Below are positions 12,423 to 21,400 of a stretch of 21,982 nucleotides of DNA, piece after piece. A program made the position numbers and the translations under genes. The stretch is taken from NCBI GenBank assembly GCA_964555825.1, contig CAZKTY010000010.1, forward strand, positions 1 to 21,982, given 5' to 3'. The notes under the pieces are model-generated. The model was not told where the DNA came from. It searched no databases and saw only the letters and a list, made by a program, of their open reading frames with translations. The stretch's first letter is position 1. Every line of letters starts with the position of its first letter. This DNA is from CAIRYW01 sp964555825 (GTDB lineage Bacteria > Patescibacteriota > Minisyncoccia > Phycocordibacterales > CAIRYW01).

Positions 12423-14170
12423 TATAATTTTTTTGTTTTTATTTCTTCAGATAGAAGTTCTGCTGCTTTTTCTATTTTGATCTCGCCAAGACTTCCTTTG
12501 CGTCCTTCGAGTGTGATCGAGTTGTTCTCAACTTCTTTTTTACCGATGACGGCGAGATATGGGATCTTTGCTATCTTTGCATCCCTGATCTTTTTTCCGA
12601 GACTCTCATTTTCTTCTGCTATCTCAAATCTTATGTTGTTATTAGACAATAGTTCGCCGAATTTTTTTGCAGCATCTACTTCGTTCTCGCTAATTGGTAG
12701 GATCTTTATCTGTACCGGAGAAAGCCAAAGAGGGAAGGCTCCTGCAAAGTGCTCGATCATAACTCCCATGAATCTTTCAAGGGCTCCAGAGATAGCTCTG
12801 TGGATGACCACAGGTCTTTCTTTTTCGCTCTTTTCATTTATGAAGGATAGATCAAATCTTTCTGGAAGGTTGAAGTCGCACTGGATAGTTGCTAGTTGCC
12901 ATTCACGACCTATTGCATCTTTGAACATGAAGTCCAATTTTGGTCCGTAGAAAGCAGCCTCATTCTTTGCTGGTTTGTAGGGAAGATCGAGTTTTTTGCA
13001 TATCTCTGTTAATGCTCCTTCAGCAGTATTCCAAACTTCATCTGTTCCTAGATATTTTGTCTTGTCGTCTCCACGGAGTGAAAGTCTGACCCAATAATTA
13101 TTCATCATTCCCATTGTTGTGTAGAAAGATTTTATTATTCCAACAATGGTCTCGATTTCTTCACTGATCTGGATGCTTCGGCAGAAAAGATGTCCGTCAT
13201 CTTGAGTTATGGCACGTACGCGGGTTAGTCCTCCAAGTTGTCCTGATTTCTCATCTCTGTAAACTGTTGCGGGCTCAAAATATCTGACTGGCATATCTCG
13301 ATATGAGAATTGGTTGTCTGCAAAGATCTGCATGTGGTGAGGGCAGTTCATCGGCTTCATTATGAATTTGTCTTCTTTTCCTTGAACTCTGAAAAGCTCA
13401 TCACCGAATTTTGCAGCGTGTCCTGAAGTTATATAAAGAGCTTCTTTTGCAATGTGAGGAGTCCATACTCGAGAATAACCTTTGTTCTTGTGAAGTTCCC
13501 AAAGATAATCCTCGATCTCTTTTCGGATGATCATTCCTTTTGGCTGCATAAGGGGAAGTCCTGCTCCGATAAGTTCTGAGACAGTGAAGAGTTTTAGTTC
13601 TTTACCAAGTTTTCTGTGATCTCTTTTTTCTGCTTCGATCATCATCTTTTCGTAATTGTCCAAAGCTTCTTTGCTTTCAAATGCTAGGCCATAGATACGA
13701 GTAAGCATTTTGTTCTTTTCATCTCCACGCCAATATGCTCCGGCGATGCGAGATACTTTGAAAGAATCGGCAGAGATATCTTTTGAGGGATGTTCTGTAT
13801 GTCCTCCACGACAAAGATCTGTAAAGCCTCCACAAGTATAGAAAGTGATCTTTTCTCCTTTTGAGACGATCTCGTCTATTAGTTCTAGCTTATATGGATT
13901 ATCTTTGAAATATTCCTTTGCTTCTTTTTCGCTTACTTCTTTGTGGGTAAATTCTTCCCATTTTGAAATGCTTTTTCGCATCTCTCTTTGGATATCTTTA
14001 AGATTCTCTTCGGTTATAGGAGTTTTGAATTCGAAGTCATAATAAAAGCCACTCTCTATTGCAGGACCTATGGTGTTTAGGGTATCTGGGTAAAGCTTTA
14101 ATACTGCACTTGCTAATAGGTGGGCGAGCGTATGTCGCCTATGCTCTAATTGTTCGTTTTCGTTGTTCAT
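12422..14170 (-). CDS. thrS: Threonyl-tRNA synthetase lacking the TGS domain
   Basis: It charges tRNA-Thr with threonine. It has 582 residues against about 640 in E. coli. The N terminus starts directly in the editing (N2) domain: zinc/editing residues His13 and His17 (HTLAH) and Cys120 and His124 (CRGGH). The class II core follows: MKPMNCPHH with the active-site zinc ligand Cys276, motif 2 (YRDEKSGQLGGLTRVRAITQ), His327 in DDGH, and motif 3 around HRAISGALERFMGVMIEHF. The anticodon-binding domain begins about residue 485 (FPLWLSPVQIKILPI). The usual 60-residue N-terminal TGS domain is missing, and an in-frame TAA 12 nt before the ATG rules out a longer start. It is followed with 1-nt overlap by a coiled-coil gene. 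Confidence 0.96.
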   Translation of the reverse strand: MNNENEQLEHRRHTLAHLLASAVLKLYPDTLNTIGPAIESGFYYDFEFKTPITEENLKDIQREMRKSISKWEEFTHKEVSEKEAKEYFKDNPYKLELIDEIVSKGEKITFYTCGGFTDLCRGGHTEHPSKDISADSFKVSRIAGAYWRGDEKNKMLTRIYGLAFESKEALDNYEKMMIEAEKRDHRKLGKELKLFTVSELIGAGLPLMQPKGMIIRKEIEDYLWELHKNKGYSRVWTPHIAKEALYITSGHAAKFGDELFRVQGKEDKFIMKPMNCPHHMQIFADNQFSYRDMPVRYFEPATVYRDEKSGQLGGLTRVRAITQDDGHLFCRSIQISEEIETIVGIIKSFYTTMGMMNNYWVRLSLRGDDKTKYLGTDEVWNTAEGALTEICKKLDLPYKPAKNEAAFYGPKLDFMFKDAIGREWQLATIQCDFNLPERFDLSFINEKSEKERPVVIHRAISGALERFMGVMIEHFAGAFPLWLSPVQIKILPISENEVDAAKKFGELLSNNNIRFEIAEENESLGKKIRDAKIAKIPYLAVIGKKEVENNSITLEGRKGSLGEIKIEKAAELLSEEIKTKKL

Positions 14171-14176
14171 AACAAT

Positions 14177-14185
14177 AGATTAGCA
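14177..14185 (-). promoter_or_regulatory. Possible extended -10 promoter of thrS
   Basis: On the minus strand TGC plus TAATCT ends 6 nt before the thrS ATG, the same geometry as the other leaderless starts. The box is a weaker match. It lies in the 50-nt gap after dnaE, in which no terminator is visible. Confidence 0.4.
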
Positions 14186-14220
14186 CATTTTAATGGGCAA
14201 AAAAATCAGAGAAAAATAGC

Positions 14221-17200
14221 TTAGACAGACTTTATTTTGTCTGCAACGATGCTCTGAGTTCCGTTCCTTGTAGAGATCTTTCCCTCTATTGCTAGACATT
14301 TTTCTCCTGTGAGTTTTCCTTTTATTCCTTCATATATCGAACTAAATATCACAACCTCAATAGATGATCCAAAATCTGAGACCTTTACGAATGCCATGAG
14401 ATCTCCTTTTTTTGTTCGTACTTCTTTTACTTCTGATGGAACTCCAACGATCAAAACTTTCGTTCCTTCTTTTGCAGTTTTTACTTTTTCGATGGAAATA
14501 TCTTTTTGGATCAATTTATCTTTTATTCTATCGAGGGGGTGCCCAGAGATATATAATCCGAGCAGTTCTTTTTCCCAAGAGAGTTTTTCTGTTTGGTTTG
14601 CAGGTTCTGATTCTCTCATCTGCACTGTACCGTCATTTGAACCAAAAAGGGAATCCTGATTCTTTGCTTTACCGTGAGATTCTTTGTGAAAGGTTAAAAT
14701 GCTTTCAAGGTTATCAAGAAGTTTTCCTCTCTCCCCAAATTCTTCGAGAGATCCACTCTTGATCAAAGCTTCTAAAGATTTTTTATTTAGATTCTTATCT
14801 CCGACACGGATTAGAAAATCTTCTAATGTCTTGAATTTTCCTCCGTTCCTTCTTTCCTCGATTATTGAACTGGAGATACCTTCTCCAAAGTTCTTGATAG
14901 AGTTTAGTCCAAAGCGGATCTCTTCGTTTCCGTTCTCATCTTTGACAACGGTAAACATTTCAAAACTCTCATTGATACTTGGAGGCAATACTTTGAGCTT
15001 CATTCTCTTACATTCTGTAACTGTTTCTGAGACCTTATCAACATCACCTGATTCGTGAGTAAGAACAGCACTCATGTATTCTGCAGGGAAGTTTGCTTTG
15101 AGATAGGCGGTTATATAGGCAACTCGTCCATAGGATACAGAGTGAGCTTTGTTGAATCCATAAGCAGCAAAAGGTTCGATCCAAGCCCAGAGTTCTGTTG
15201 CTTTTTTTTCAGCCCAACCGGAATGTTTTATTGCTCCTTCAATGAAATGTTTCTTTTGTTTTGCCATTTCCTCAGGAATTTTCTTACCGACAGCCTTTCG
15301 GAATTTATCGACTTCGTCCCAGGTGTATCCAGATATATTGTGAGCGATCATCAAAAGGTCATCTTGATATACAAGAATTCCATATGTCTTTGAAAGTATC
15401 TCTTCAAGTGCTGGGTCAAGATAAGTAATGAGAGAAGGATTATGTTTTCGTTCAATATATAAAGGAATAAATTGCATAGGACCTGGTCTGTAGAGGGCGA
15501 CCATAGCGTTAATGTCGTGGATCGTTGTAGGTTTAAGTTCAACCAAAAATCTTGTCATTCCTTCTCCATTTAATTGGAATGTATCTGATGTTTCTCCATG
15601 TGCTAACATCTCAAATGTTCTTTTGTCATCGATCGGGATATTTTCGTAATCTATTTTTATACCTTTAAGTTTTTCTATCAGTCTTATTGTGTCTGAGATA
15701 ATTGAGAGGTTCTTTAATCCAAGGAAGTCAAATTTTAGAAGACCTGCTTCTTCGATCGAATACATATCATATTGAGTGATGATCTTGTTCTCTCCCTTTG
15801 TATCATACTGAAGGGGGGTGAAATCGGTCAGGTCTGTTGGAGCCATCACAACACCAGCGGCATGAACGGAAATGTGTCTAGCACAGCCTTCTATCTTTTG
15901 TGCCATGTCAATTATTTTTTTTGTATCTTCCTCCTTGTCATATATTTCTTTAAGTTCTTTTGTTTCTTTGAGAGCACGTTCGATCGTCATTGGAAATCCC
16001 TGACTTCCCATAGGGATCATCTTTGCAATACGATCGCCAGTTGCAACAGAATAACCAAGTGCACGTGTGATATCACGTACTGATCCTCGCGCTGCCATAG
16101 TACCAAAAGTTCCGATCTGGGCTACTTTTTCAGCTCCATATTTTCGCTTGGCATATGCAACCATCTCGTCTCTTCTATTATCGGCATAGTCCATATCAAT
16201 ATCGGGAGGGGAAGGACGATCTGGGTTCAGAAATCGTTCAAATGCGATCTCATACTCAATCGGGTTTATATTTGTGATACCTGAAAGGAAAGTCACAAGC
16301 GAACCTGAGACCGAACCTCTAATGTTTGAGAGAATTCCACTTTCTTTTGCAAAGCGTAGGAGGTCAGCCACAACAAGGAAATATGGGGCGTATCCTTTTT
16401 TTCTAATGATACCAAGTTCGTATTCGACTCTTGTTATCATTTGATCATTCTTTTCTACATTTCTTTTTGCAAAACCTTCATAGACCAGACGTTTTAATTC
16501 ATCATCTGCATTTTCTCCTGAAGGGATCTCGATCGCAGGGAATACCCATTTTCCAAGTTCGATCTCAAAATTACATTTTTCAGCTATCTCAGCATTGTTC
16601 TCTAGTGCTTCGGGTATATCTTTAAAAAGTTTTTCTGCCTGAGAAGAAGAGATGAAAGAAAAATCTCCTTCATCGTCTTCACTACTTCTTCCTCCAAAAG
16701 TTCTTTGAATGGACATTAAAGTATTGCGGGCTTGTTTATCTTCAGGTTCGAGATAATAGACATCTGCAGATGCTACTATCTTTACTTTTTTATTCTTTGC
16801 AAATGCTTCAAGCCTTTTCATCACCTCATCATGATCTTCGATCTCTGGGTGCTTTGTTATCTCAAGATAAAAATCATCTTTAAATATTTTTTTGAAAAAA
16901 TCGGTCCATTCTTCAGCTTTCTCTTCATTAGAATTTCGGAGTGCTGTACTGATATCTCCTCCCCATGCAGGTGATATAGCGATAAGTCCTTCGGAGTATT
17001 TTTCAATGAGTTCTTTGTCTATACGTGGTTTATAGTAGAAACCTTCAAGGTTTGAGTCTGTTACTAAATGGATAAGATTTTTATATCCAATACTATTTTT
17101 TACAAGCAGGATCAGACGAGTTCTTTTATTATCGATCCTTGGTTCTCTGTCGTTCCTAGTTCGAGCGGCAATATAAAAGTCCACGCCTATAATAGGTTTA

Positions 17201-17379
17201 ATGTTGAAATTTTTGCATTCTTTGTAGAATTCGATCGCTCCGTACAAGTTTCCTGCGTCAGTTAGCGCAAGGGAAGTCATTTTGTTCTCTTTTGCTTTAT
17301 TTACTATGTCTGCGATCTTAGGCAATGCCTGAAGCAGTGAGTAGTGACTATGTACATGTAGGTGGGTGAATTTTGACAC
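14221..17379 (-). CDS. dnaE: DNA polymerase III alpha subunit
   Basis: Replicative polymerase of the C family. It has 1052 residues, shorter than the 1160 of E. coli. An N-terminal PHP domain (about 1-220) has HLHVH (His6, 8, 10), but TDHGN is TDAGN (Ala42) and DVHY is DVYY, so its metal site is probably incomplete. The polymerase core has GSVSGSLVTFLSGIT, the catalytic PDIDMD (Asp393, Asp395) and Asp551 in KFDFLGL, plus ALYRPGP and AAYGFNKAHSVSYG. A QDSLF pentapeptide at 908-912 fits the sliding-clamp-binding consensus. A C-terminal OB fold (about 970-1050) closes the protein; the tau-binding tail of E. coli is absent. The start is GTG; no in-frame ATG fits better. No proofreading exonuclease is in the window. 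Confidence 0.97.
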   Translation of the reverse strand: MSKFTHLHVHSHYSLLQALPKIADIVNKAKENKMTSLALTDAGNLYGAIEFYKECKNFNIKPIIGVDFYIAARTRNDREPRIDNKRTRLILLVKNSIGYKNLIHLVTDSNLEGFYYKPRIDKELIEKYSEGLIAISPAWGGDISTALRNSNEEKAEEWTDFFKKIFKDDFYLEITKHPEIEDHDEVMKRLEAFAKNKKVKIVASADVYYLEPEDKQARNTLMSIQRTFGGRSSEDDEGDFSFISSSQAEKLFKDIPEALENNAEIAEKCNFEIELGKWVFPAIEIPSGENADDELKRLVYEGFAKRNVEKNDQMITRVEYELGIIRKKGYAPYFLVVADLLRFAKESGILSNIRGSVSGSLVTFLSGITNINPIEYEIAFERFLNPDRPSPPDIDMDYADNRRDEMVAYAKRKYGAEKVAQIGTFGTMAARGSVRDITRALGYSVATGDRIAKMIPMGSQGFPMTIERALKETKELKEIYDKEEDTKKIIDMAQKIEGCARHISVHAAGVVMAPTDLTDFTPLQYDTKGENKIITQYDMYSIEEAGLLKFDFLGLKNLSIISDTIRLIEKLKGIKIDYENIPIDDKRTFEMLAHGETSDTFQLNGEGMTRFLVELKPTTIHDINAMVALYRPGPMQFIPLYIERKHNPSLITYLDPALEEILSKTYGILVYQDDLLMIAHNISGYTWDEVDKFRKAVGKKIPEEMAKQKKHFIEGAIKHSGWAEKKATELWAWIEPFAAYGFNKAHSVSYGRVAYITAYLKANFPAEYMSAVLTHESGDVDKVSETVTECKRMKLKVLPPSINESFEMFTVVKDENGNEEIRFGLNSIKNFGEGISSSIIEERRNGGKFKTLEDFLIRVGDKNLNKKSLEALIKSGSLEEFGERGKLLDNLESILTFHKESHGKAKNQDSLFGSNDGTVQMRESEPANQTEKLSWEKELLGLYISGHPLDRIKDKLIQKDISIEKVKTAKEGTKVLIVGVPSEVKEVRTKKGDLMAFVKVSDFGSSIEVVIFSSIYEGIKGKLTGEKCLAIEGKISTRNGTQSIVADKIKSV

Positions 17380-17385
17380 ATCTTG

Positions 17386-17415
17386 ATTTTAGCAGAGAAG
17401 AGTCATTGTTGACAA
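17386..17415 (-). promoter_or_regulatory. Promoter of dnaE (TTGTCA-N18-TAAAAT)
   Basis: On the minus strand the -35 TTGTCA (17410-17415) and -10 TAAAAT (17386-17391), the latter preceded by TGC as an extended -10, have 18-nt spacing. The -10 ends 6 nt before the GTG start, so the mRNA would be leaderless. Confidence 0.62.
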
Positions 17416-17428
17416 ATAAATATTTTAA

Positions 17429-17447
17429 TTATCAAATTTTTTGATAA
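17429..17447. repeat. AT-rich palindrome between dnaE and the 84-residue gene
   Basis: TTATCAAA (17429-17436) and TTTGATAA (17440-17447) are perfect inverted repeats around TTT. It lies 13 nt upstream of the dnaE -35 box and just past the minus-strand terminator. It may be a second terminator hairpin or an operator of dnaE; the sequence does not decide. Confidence 0.5.
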
Positions 17448-17478
17448 AAAAATAACAATCAGGAACTATCTGATTGTT
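17446..17478 (-). terminator. Terminator of the 84-residue gene, stop codon inside the stem
   Basis: AACAATCAG (17454-17462) pairs perfectly with CTGATTGTT (17470-17478) around a 7-nt loop. On the minus strand the hairpin is followed by ATTTTTTT (17446-17453). The TGA stop at 17459-17461 is within the stem. Confidence 0.82.
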
Positions 17479-17713
17479 TTTGAAGTCTACCTCTTTCGGA
17501 TATCCAAAAGGGTTTTTTATTTGATTCGCTGTGCAATGTCATTCTTATCGAAAAGTTTTCAGGATATTTCTGCTTTCCATCCCATTCGCTTTTCATTGAT
17601 CTTGCTAAGAGCATTGCGTCTATTTCGTTAGGAGCCTCAAGGTCTTTTTGCCAAGTCTCTAGGGTCCTTTTGAGATCATCTGATCTTACACAACAGTCGA
17701 AGTAAAATTTCAT
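17459..17713 (-). CDS. Small hypothetical protein, 84 residues
   Basis: Soluble and charged, with an N-terminal FYFDCCVRSDD motif (adjacent Cys7-Cys8), a helical stretch DLKRTLETWQKDLEAPNEIDAM, and a C-terminal strand-rich part. There is no signal peptide. I do not recognise the family. The real-gene call rests on a dedicated terminator overlapping its stop codon, an ATG start and a divergent arrangement with rnhB across 31 nt. Codon use and base composition match the neighbours. Confidence 0.65.
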   Translation of the reverse strand: MKFYFDCCVRSDDLKRTLETWQKDLEAPNEIDAMLLARSMKSEWDGKQKYPENFSIRMTLHSESNKKPFWISERGRLQKQSDSS

Positions 17714-17744
17714 AGCTTATGCAATACTATTCTTACAAGGATTT

Positions 17745-18335
17745 ATGTCAAATAAATTTATAGCAGGTATTGATGAAGCTGGTAGAGGACCTCTTGCAGG
17801 TCCTGTTTCTGTTGGTATTTTTGTAACTACACAGGAATTTTCCAAGAAACTGAAAGAGGTTTTTCCAAAACTTAATGACAGTAAAAAACTTTCCGCTCTG
17901 CAAAGAGATAATATCTTTTCCTTGATAAAAGCTTCGTCTGAAAAGGGTGAAGTTAGATTTGCAGTAATACTTGTTTCTGCGAAATTCATTGATCAAAAGG
18001 GTATAACTAAGGCTGTTCAGGTGGGAATAGATAAAGCAATAAAAAAACTCAAGCTTGATCCTAAAGATACTTTTATCTATTTAGATGGTCTTCTAAAAGC
18101 CCCAAAAGAATTTTCTCAGGAGACTGTCATCAAAGGAGATGAAAAGATCCCTGTTATCTCTGCTGCCTCGATCTGCGCAAAGGTTGTCAGAGATGATCAT
18201 ATGAAAAGTGTCTCTAAAAAATATCCTGAATATGGCTTTGATATACATAAAGGTTATGGAACTCTCTTTCACCGAAAAATGATAAAGAAAGAAGGACCTT
18301 GTCTTATACACCGAAAGACATTCATCCATCTGTAG
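17745..18335 (+). CDS. rnhB: Ribonuclease HII
   Basis: It cleaves RNA in RNA-DNA hybrids and removes single ribonucleotides from DNA. It has 196 residues, the usual length. The catalytic acids are visible: Asp10-Glu11 in GIDEAGRGPLAGP, Asp114 in YLDG and Asp150 in AKVVRDDHM. DSKKLS, AASICAKV and the C-terminal YGFDIHKGYGT are also conserved. AAGGA 5-9 nt before the ATG is one of the few recognisable Shine-Dalgarno sequences in the window. A possible TACTAT -10 box lies in the 31-nt divergent gap. Confidence 0.96.
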   Translation: MSNKFIAGIDEAGRGPLAGPVSVGIFVTTQEFSKKLKEVFPKLNDSKKLSALQRDNIFSLIKASSEKGEVRFAVILVSAKFIDQKGITKAVQVGIDKAIKKLKLDPKDTFIYLDGLLKAPKEFSQETVIKGDEKIPVISAASICAKVVRDDHMKSVSKKYPEYGFDIHKGYGTLFHRKMIKKEGPCLIHRKTFIHL

Positions 18336-18342
18336 ATCTATC

Positions 18343-18380
18343 TTCTTGTTCACTAAATATCTCACAAGAATAAAATTTTC
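18343..18380 (+). terminator. Probable terminator of rnhB
   Basis: TTCTTGT (18343-18349) pairs with ACAAGAA (18364-18370) around a 14-nt loop, followed by the moderately T-rich TAAAATTTTC. The large loop and interrupted T-run make it a weaker candidate. Confidence 0.48.
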
Positions 18381-18399
18381 ATTATTTGAAATTATATTC

Positions 18400-18408
18400 T
18401 GATATACT
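18400..18408 (+). promoter_or_regulatory. Extended -10 promoter (TGATATACT) of the giant surface protein
   Basis: TGA plus TATACT (18403-18408) is an extended -10; the ATG of the gene is 66 nt further, giving the longest leader in the window outside the island. The leader contains a 19-codon reading frame beginning at 18411, two nt after the box. Confidence 0.5.
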
Positions 18409-18474
18409 ATATGCAATTAGATCGTTCTGTCGGTATTTTATTTTTAAGTTTATTAGGAAAATTTAAATAAAAAA

Positions 18475-21400
18475 ATGTTTAAGAAAATCCTTATCAGTAC
18501 GTTTTTGGTCTTAGGTCTTGGTCTTTTTTATTCGAACTCTCAAGCGCAGTCTCAGACCGTTCCTGATCAGAGTGTACAAGGAGGATATAATTCTGGACAA
18601 AGTGTCTATTCAAAGGATCTAAATATATCCGCGACAGACCTTTCTTCTGGAGGAAGTATAAACGGTACGTTTACTGCTTATAATGTCAGTAGTGATCCAG
18701 CCGATAATTATTATTCTAAGATCTCTTTAATAAATAAGACAGGATCTGATACAGAAGTACTCGATTCAGTCTCTGGACAATCTTTTTCACTTGTTGGAAA
18801 TGAGAGTAAGAATATTGCTTTTTCCTACCAAGTTCCAAATGTAAGTGGAAATTTAGTATTCAGAGTTTCTGTATTCAATGAAAGAGGTCTTGAGATCTCT
18901 AGACTAGAAAAAAATATTACAGTTTCTGGAGATATAAAAATATTGGATATTGTGTCTTCGAGTGTAGTTGTAGATGGAAAAACATTTTCTCTTGAAGAAG
19001 GTCCTACTATTTACTCTACTAGTTCTGCATATGTTCTGATCGATCTTAAGAATACTACAGGAGGATTGGTCACTGTCACTCCAAATACTCAGATATTTAA
19101 GAAGACCATATCTTCGGGTGTTTCAATTGGATCTTTTTCTGGTCAGGCATTTACTTTGAATAACGGAGAAGAAAAAAAGATCAAGGTAGATATTCAATTA
19201 CCAGCGACACCTGAGGTCTACGAAGGACAGATAACTTTTTCTGGCAGTAATGATATTACGATCCCTCAGATAGCTTTCCGTTTTATCGTCGCAGGAGAGA
19301 TCGCTACTATTCAATCAGTTTCTTTAGGTGATCAAACTCTAGGTGATAATTCATCTTTGTCTATAGTTGTTTCTTATACAGGTACTCCAACGGATATATC
19401 AAATGGACAAACAGAAGGTAATTATCCTGTTTCGATAAAAGTTGATCTTGTTGATGATCAAGGTAGGTCGGTAGGCTCTGGAAATACTAATACTATTTTG
19501 GCTGATTCTGGCTCTGAGGTCATTCCTGTTTTGGTGAACATAAAACAAGATCCAAATATTACTGCAAATGTATCGATCACAAGTGAATCTGGGAATGTTA
19601 TTTCAAGTGGAAAATATCTATTAGGAAAAATAATAGTTCAATCCTCAGATAATAATATCTTTACTCTCACGAATATTATATATGCAGTAGTTACTCTAGC
19701 CTTGGTCATTATCATTATCTTGATGATCTATATGAAAAAAAGATCAAGACCGATGATGGTGTTATTGGCACTTATTTTTTCTGGAGGACTTATATTCGGT
19801 ATCTCGGAATATAAGGCTAACGCTCAATCTGGAGGATCAACATATGTAAAAAGTATAGGTTGTTCGTATAAAAAACTTCAGATAGATCACAATACTTCTT
19901 CCAAACAATATTCAGTTGATAGTGTCACTACTTATTTGATCCCATGTAGTGTTGATCAGATAAATACAATTACAAACACCTACCAATATGTGACTTTCAA
20001 TCCAAAACTTACTTCAACAAGTAGTAAGTATTATGCAGCAGTGAAAACCGGCAGCGGATCGATAAATTATGATAGATCTGGACAAGTGTGCACTATAGTT
20101 GATGCAAAAGGGAAGATAAGTACGATCAACAATTGTGCTGAAGGAAATGATCAATCGGACAGTTTATCTTTTGATAATACGACAAATTGTACAATTGATT
20201 ATACAAGTGGAGGCAAGTCCGTAGAGAAAACCTATCCTAATTGTTCTATTATTGATTCTACTGGAGGAGGTGGAAGCTGTTCATATTTTTATGGCGGAAA
20301 AATAATTACTGTGAACAATTGTCAATCTATAAAAGACAATTCAACTGATTACACTATAAATACCAATTACTGCAGTGTTTTTTATACTTATACGACTGGT
20401 ACAGGAAAGAATATAAAAACAAAATCTACTTCAAAGTCTTATGCAAATTGTAGCAATATAGCCTATGACGCTTTGACTGGAATTTGTACCTATGATCTGA
20501 AAGGGAAACCAAACCAAACTCAGAATAATTGTACTGGCATAATTAATTATGCGGTCAATACCATGGACATAGAATTCTTATATACTCCTAGTCCAGGAAA
20601 TGATGGAAAAATTGTTTTGAATGCAGGTGATACTGAGTCATTTACAAGCTATCTTTACTACACAAAATGTACAAATTCACCAGGTAGCGCTACTGCTAGT
20701 TTCACTATGTTAGATCCTGATGGACAAGTTGTGCCTGGAAGTTATTTCAAAGGAAAAGTTTCGAGTGGAACAACTGATTCTGATAAGCATGTTTCTGAAA
20801 CAGTTAAAGGGGAGTTTGATGAGAGTTTTACTGCTCCAAGTAAGCCTGGTAGGTACACTATTTTGTACACAGTGACTGATACTTCAAAATATAAATCTTC
20901 TGGGGCTAAGACGGGTTACTTTAATTTTTGGGTAAAAGATTCTGGCCATACTTGTACTGTAAATTCTGTATGTAGATCAGTTGCAAATTCTTGTGGAAAT
21001 ACAAATCAAGGAGTTGTGACATCTTGTGATCAGAGTGGTAGTGAAGTTTGCAGTATCGACACTAAGATAGCTCCTCCGGAGCCTGCTAGCGGGATATGTG
21101 CAGCTTGTGTTCCAACCTATTCTTGTAGCAATGGTAAGGTTGTAAATAATTGCGACTCAGTCACAAAAGACTGCGCGGCTTATGGTCTTGTATGTTCAAA
21201 CAGTGGAGGTTGCACTAATGCTGGCGGAGTGACGATAGATCCTTTAACTCAAAATAATGACGGTACACCTAAGGCTGCTGTATCAATAAAAAGCACTATT
21301 GTTTCTCCAAATACAGTCAATCCATATGATGTCATAAAAGATCCTGCAGGTGGAAATTGCAATCTTTCTTGGGAATTAAATCAATATGATGCAAGTTCTA

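Noticed and set aside
14309..17265. Several plus-strand open frames of 60-119 codons inside dnaE
   Set aside because: They lie opposite conserved polymerase motifs, have no promoter or family signature and are shadows of the real gene. The same holds for frames opposite gap, the kinase and thrS.
17459..17461. TGA recoding as glycine or tryptophan
   Set aside because: TGA ends this gene inside a terminator hairpin and also ends the gene at 11359; Trp is written TGG throughout, and no core gene has an internal TGA.
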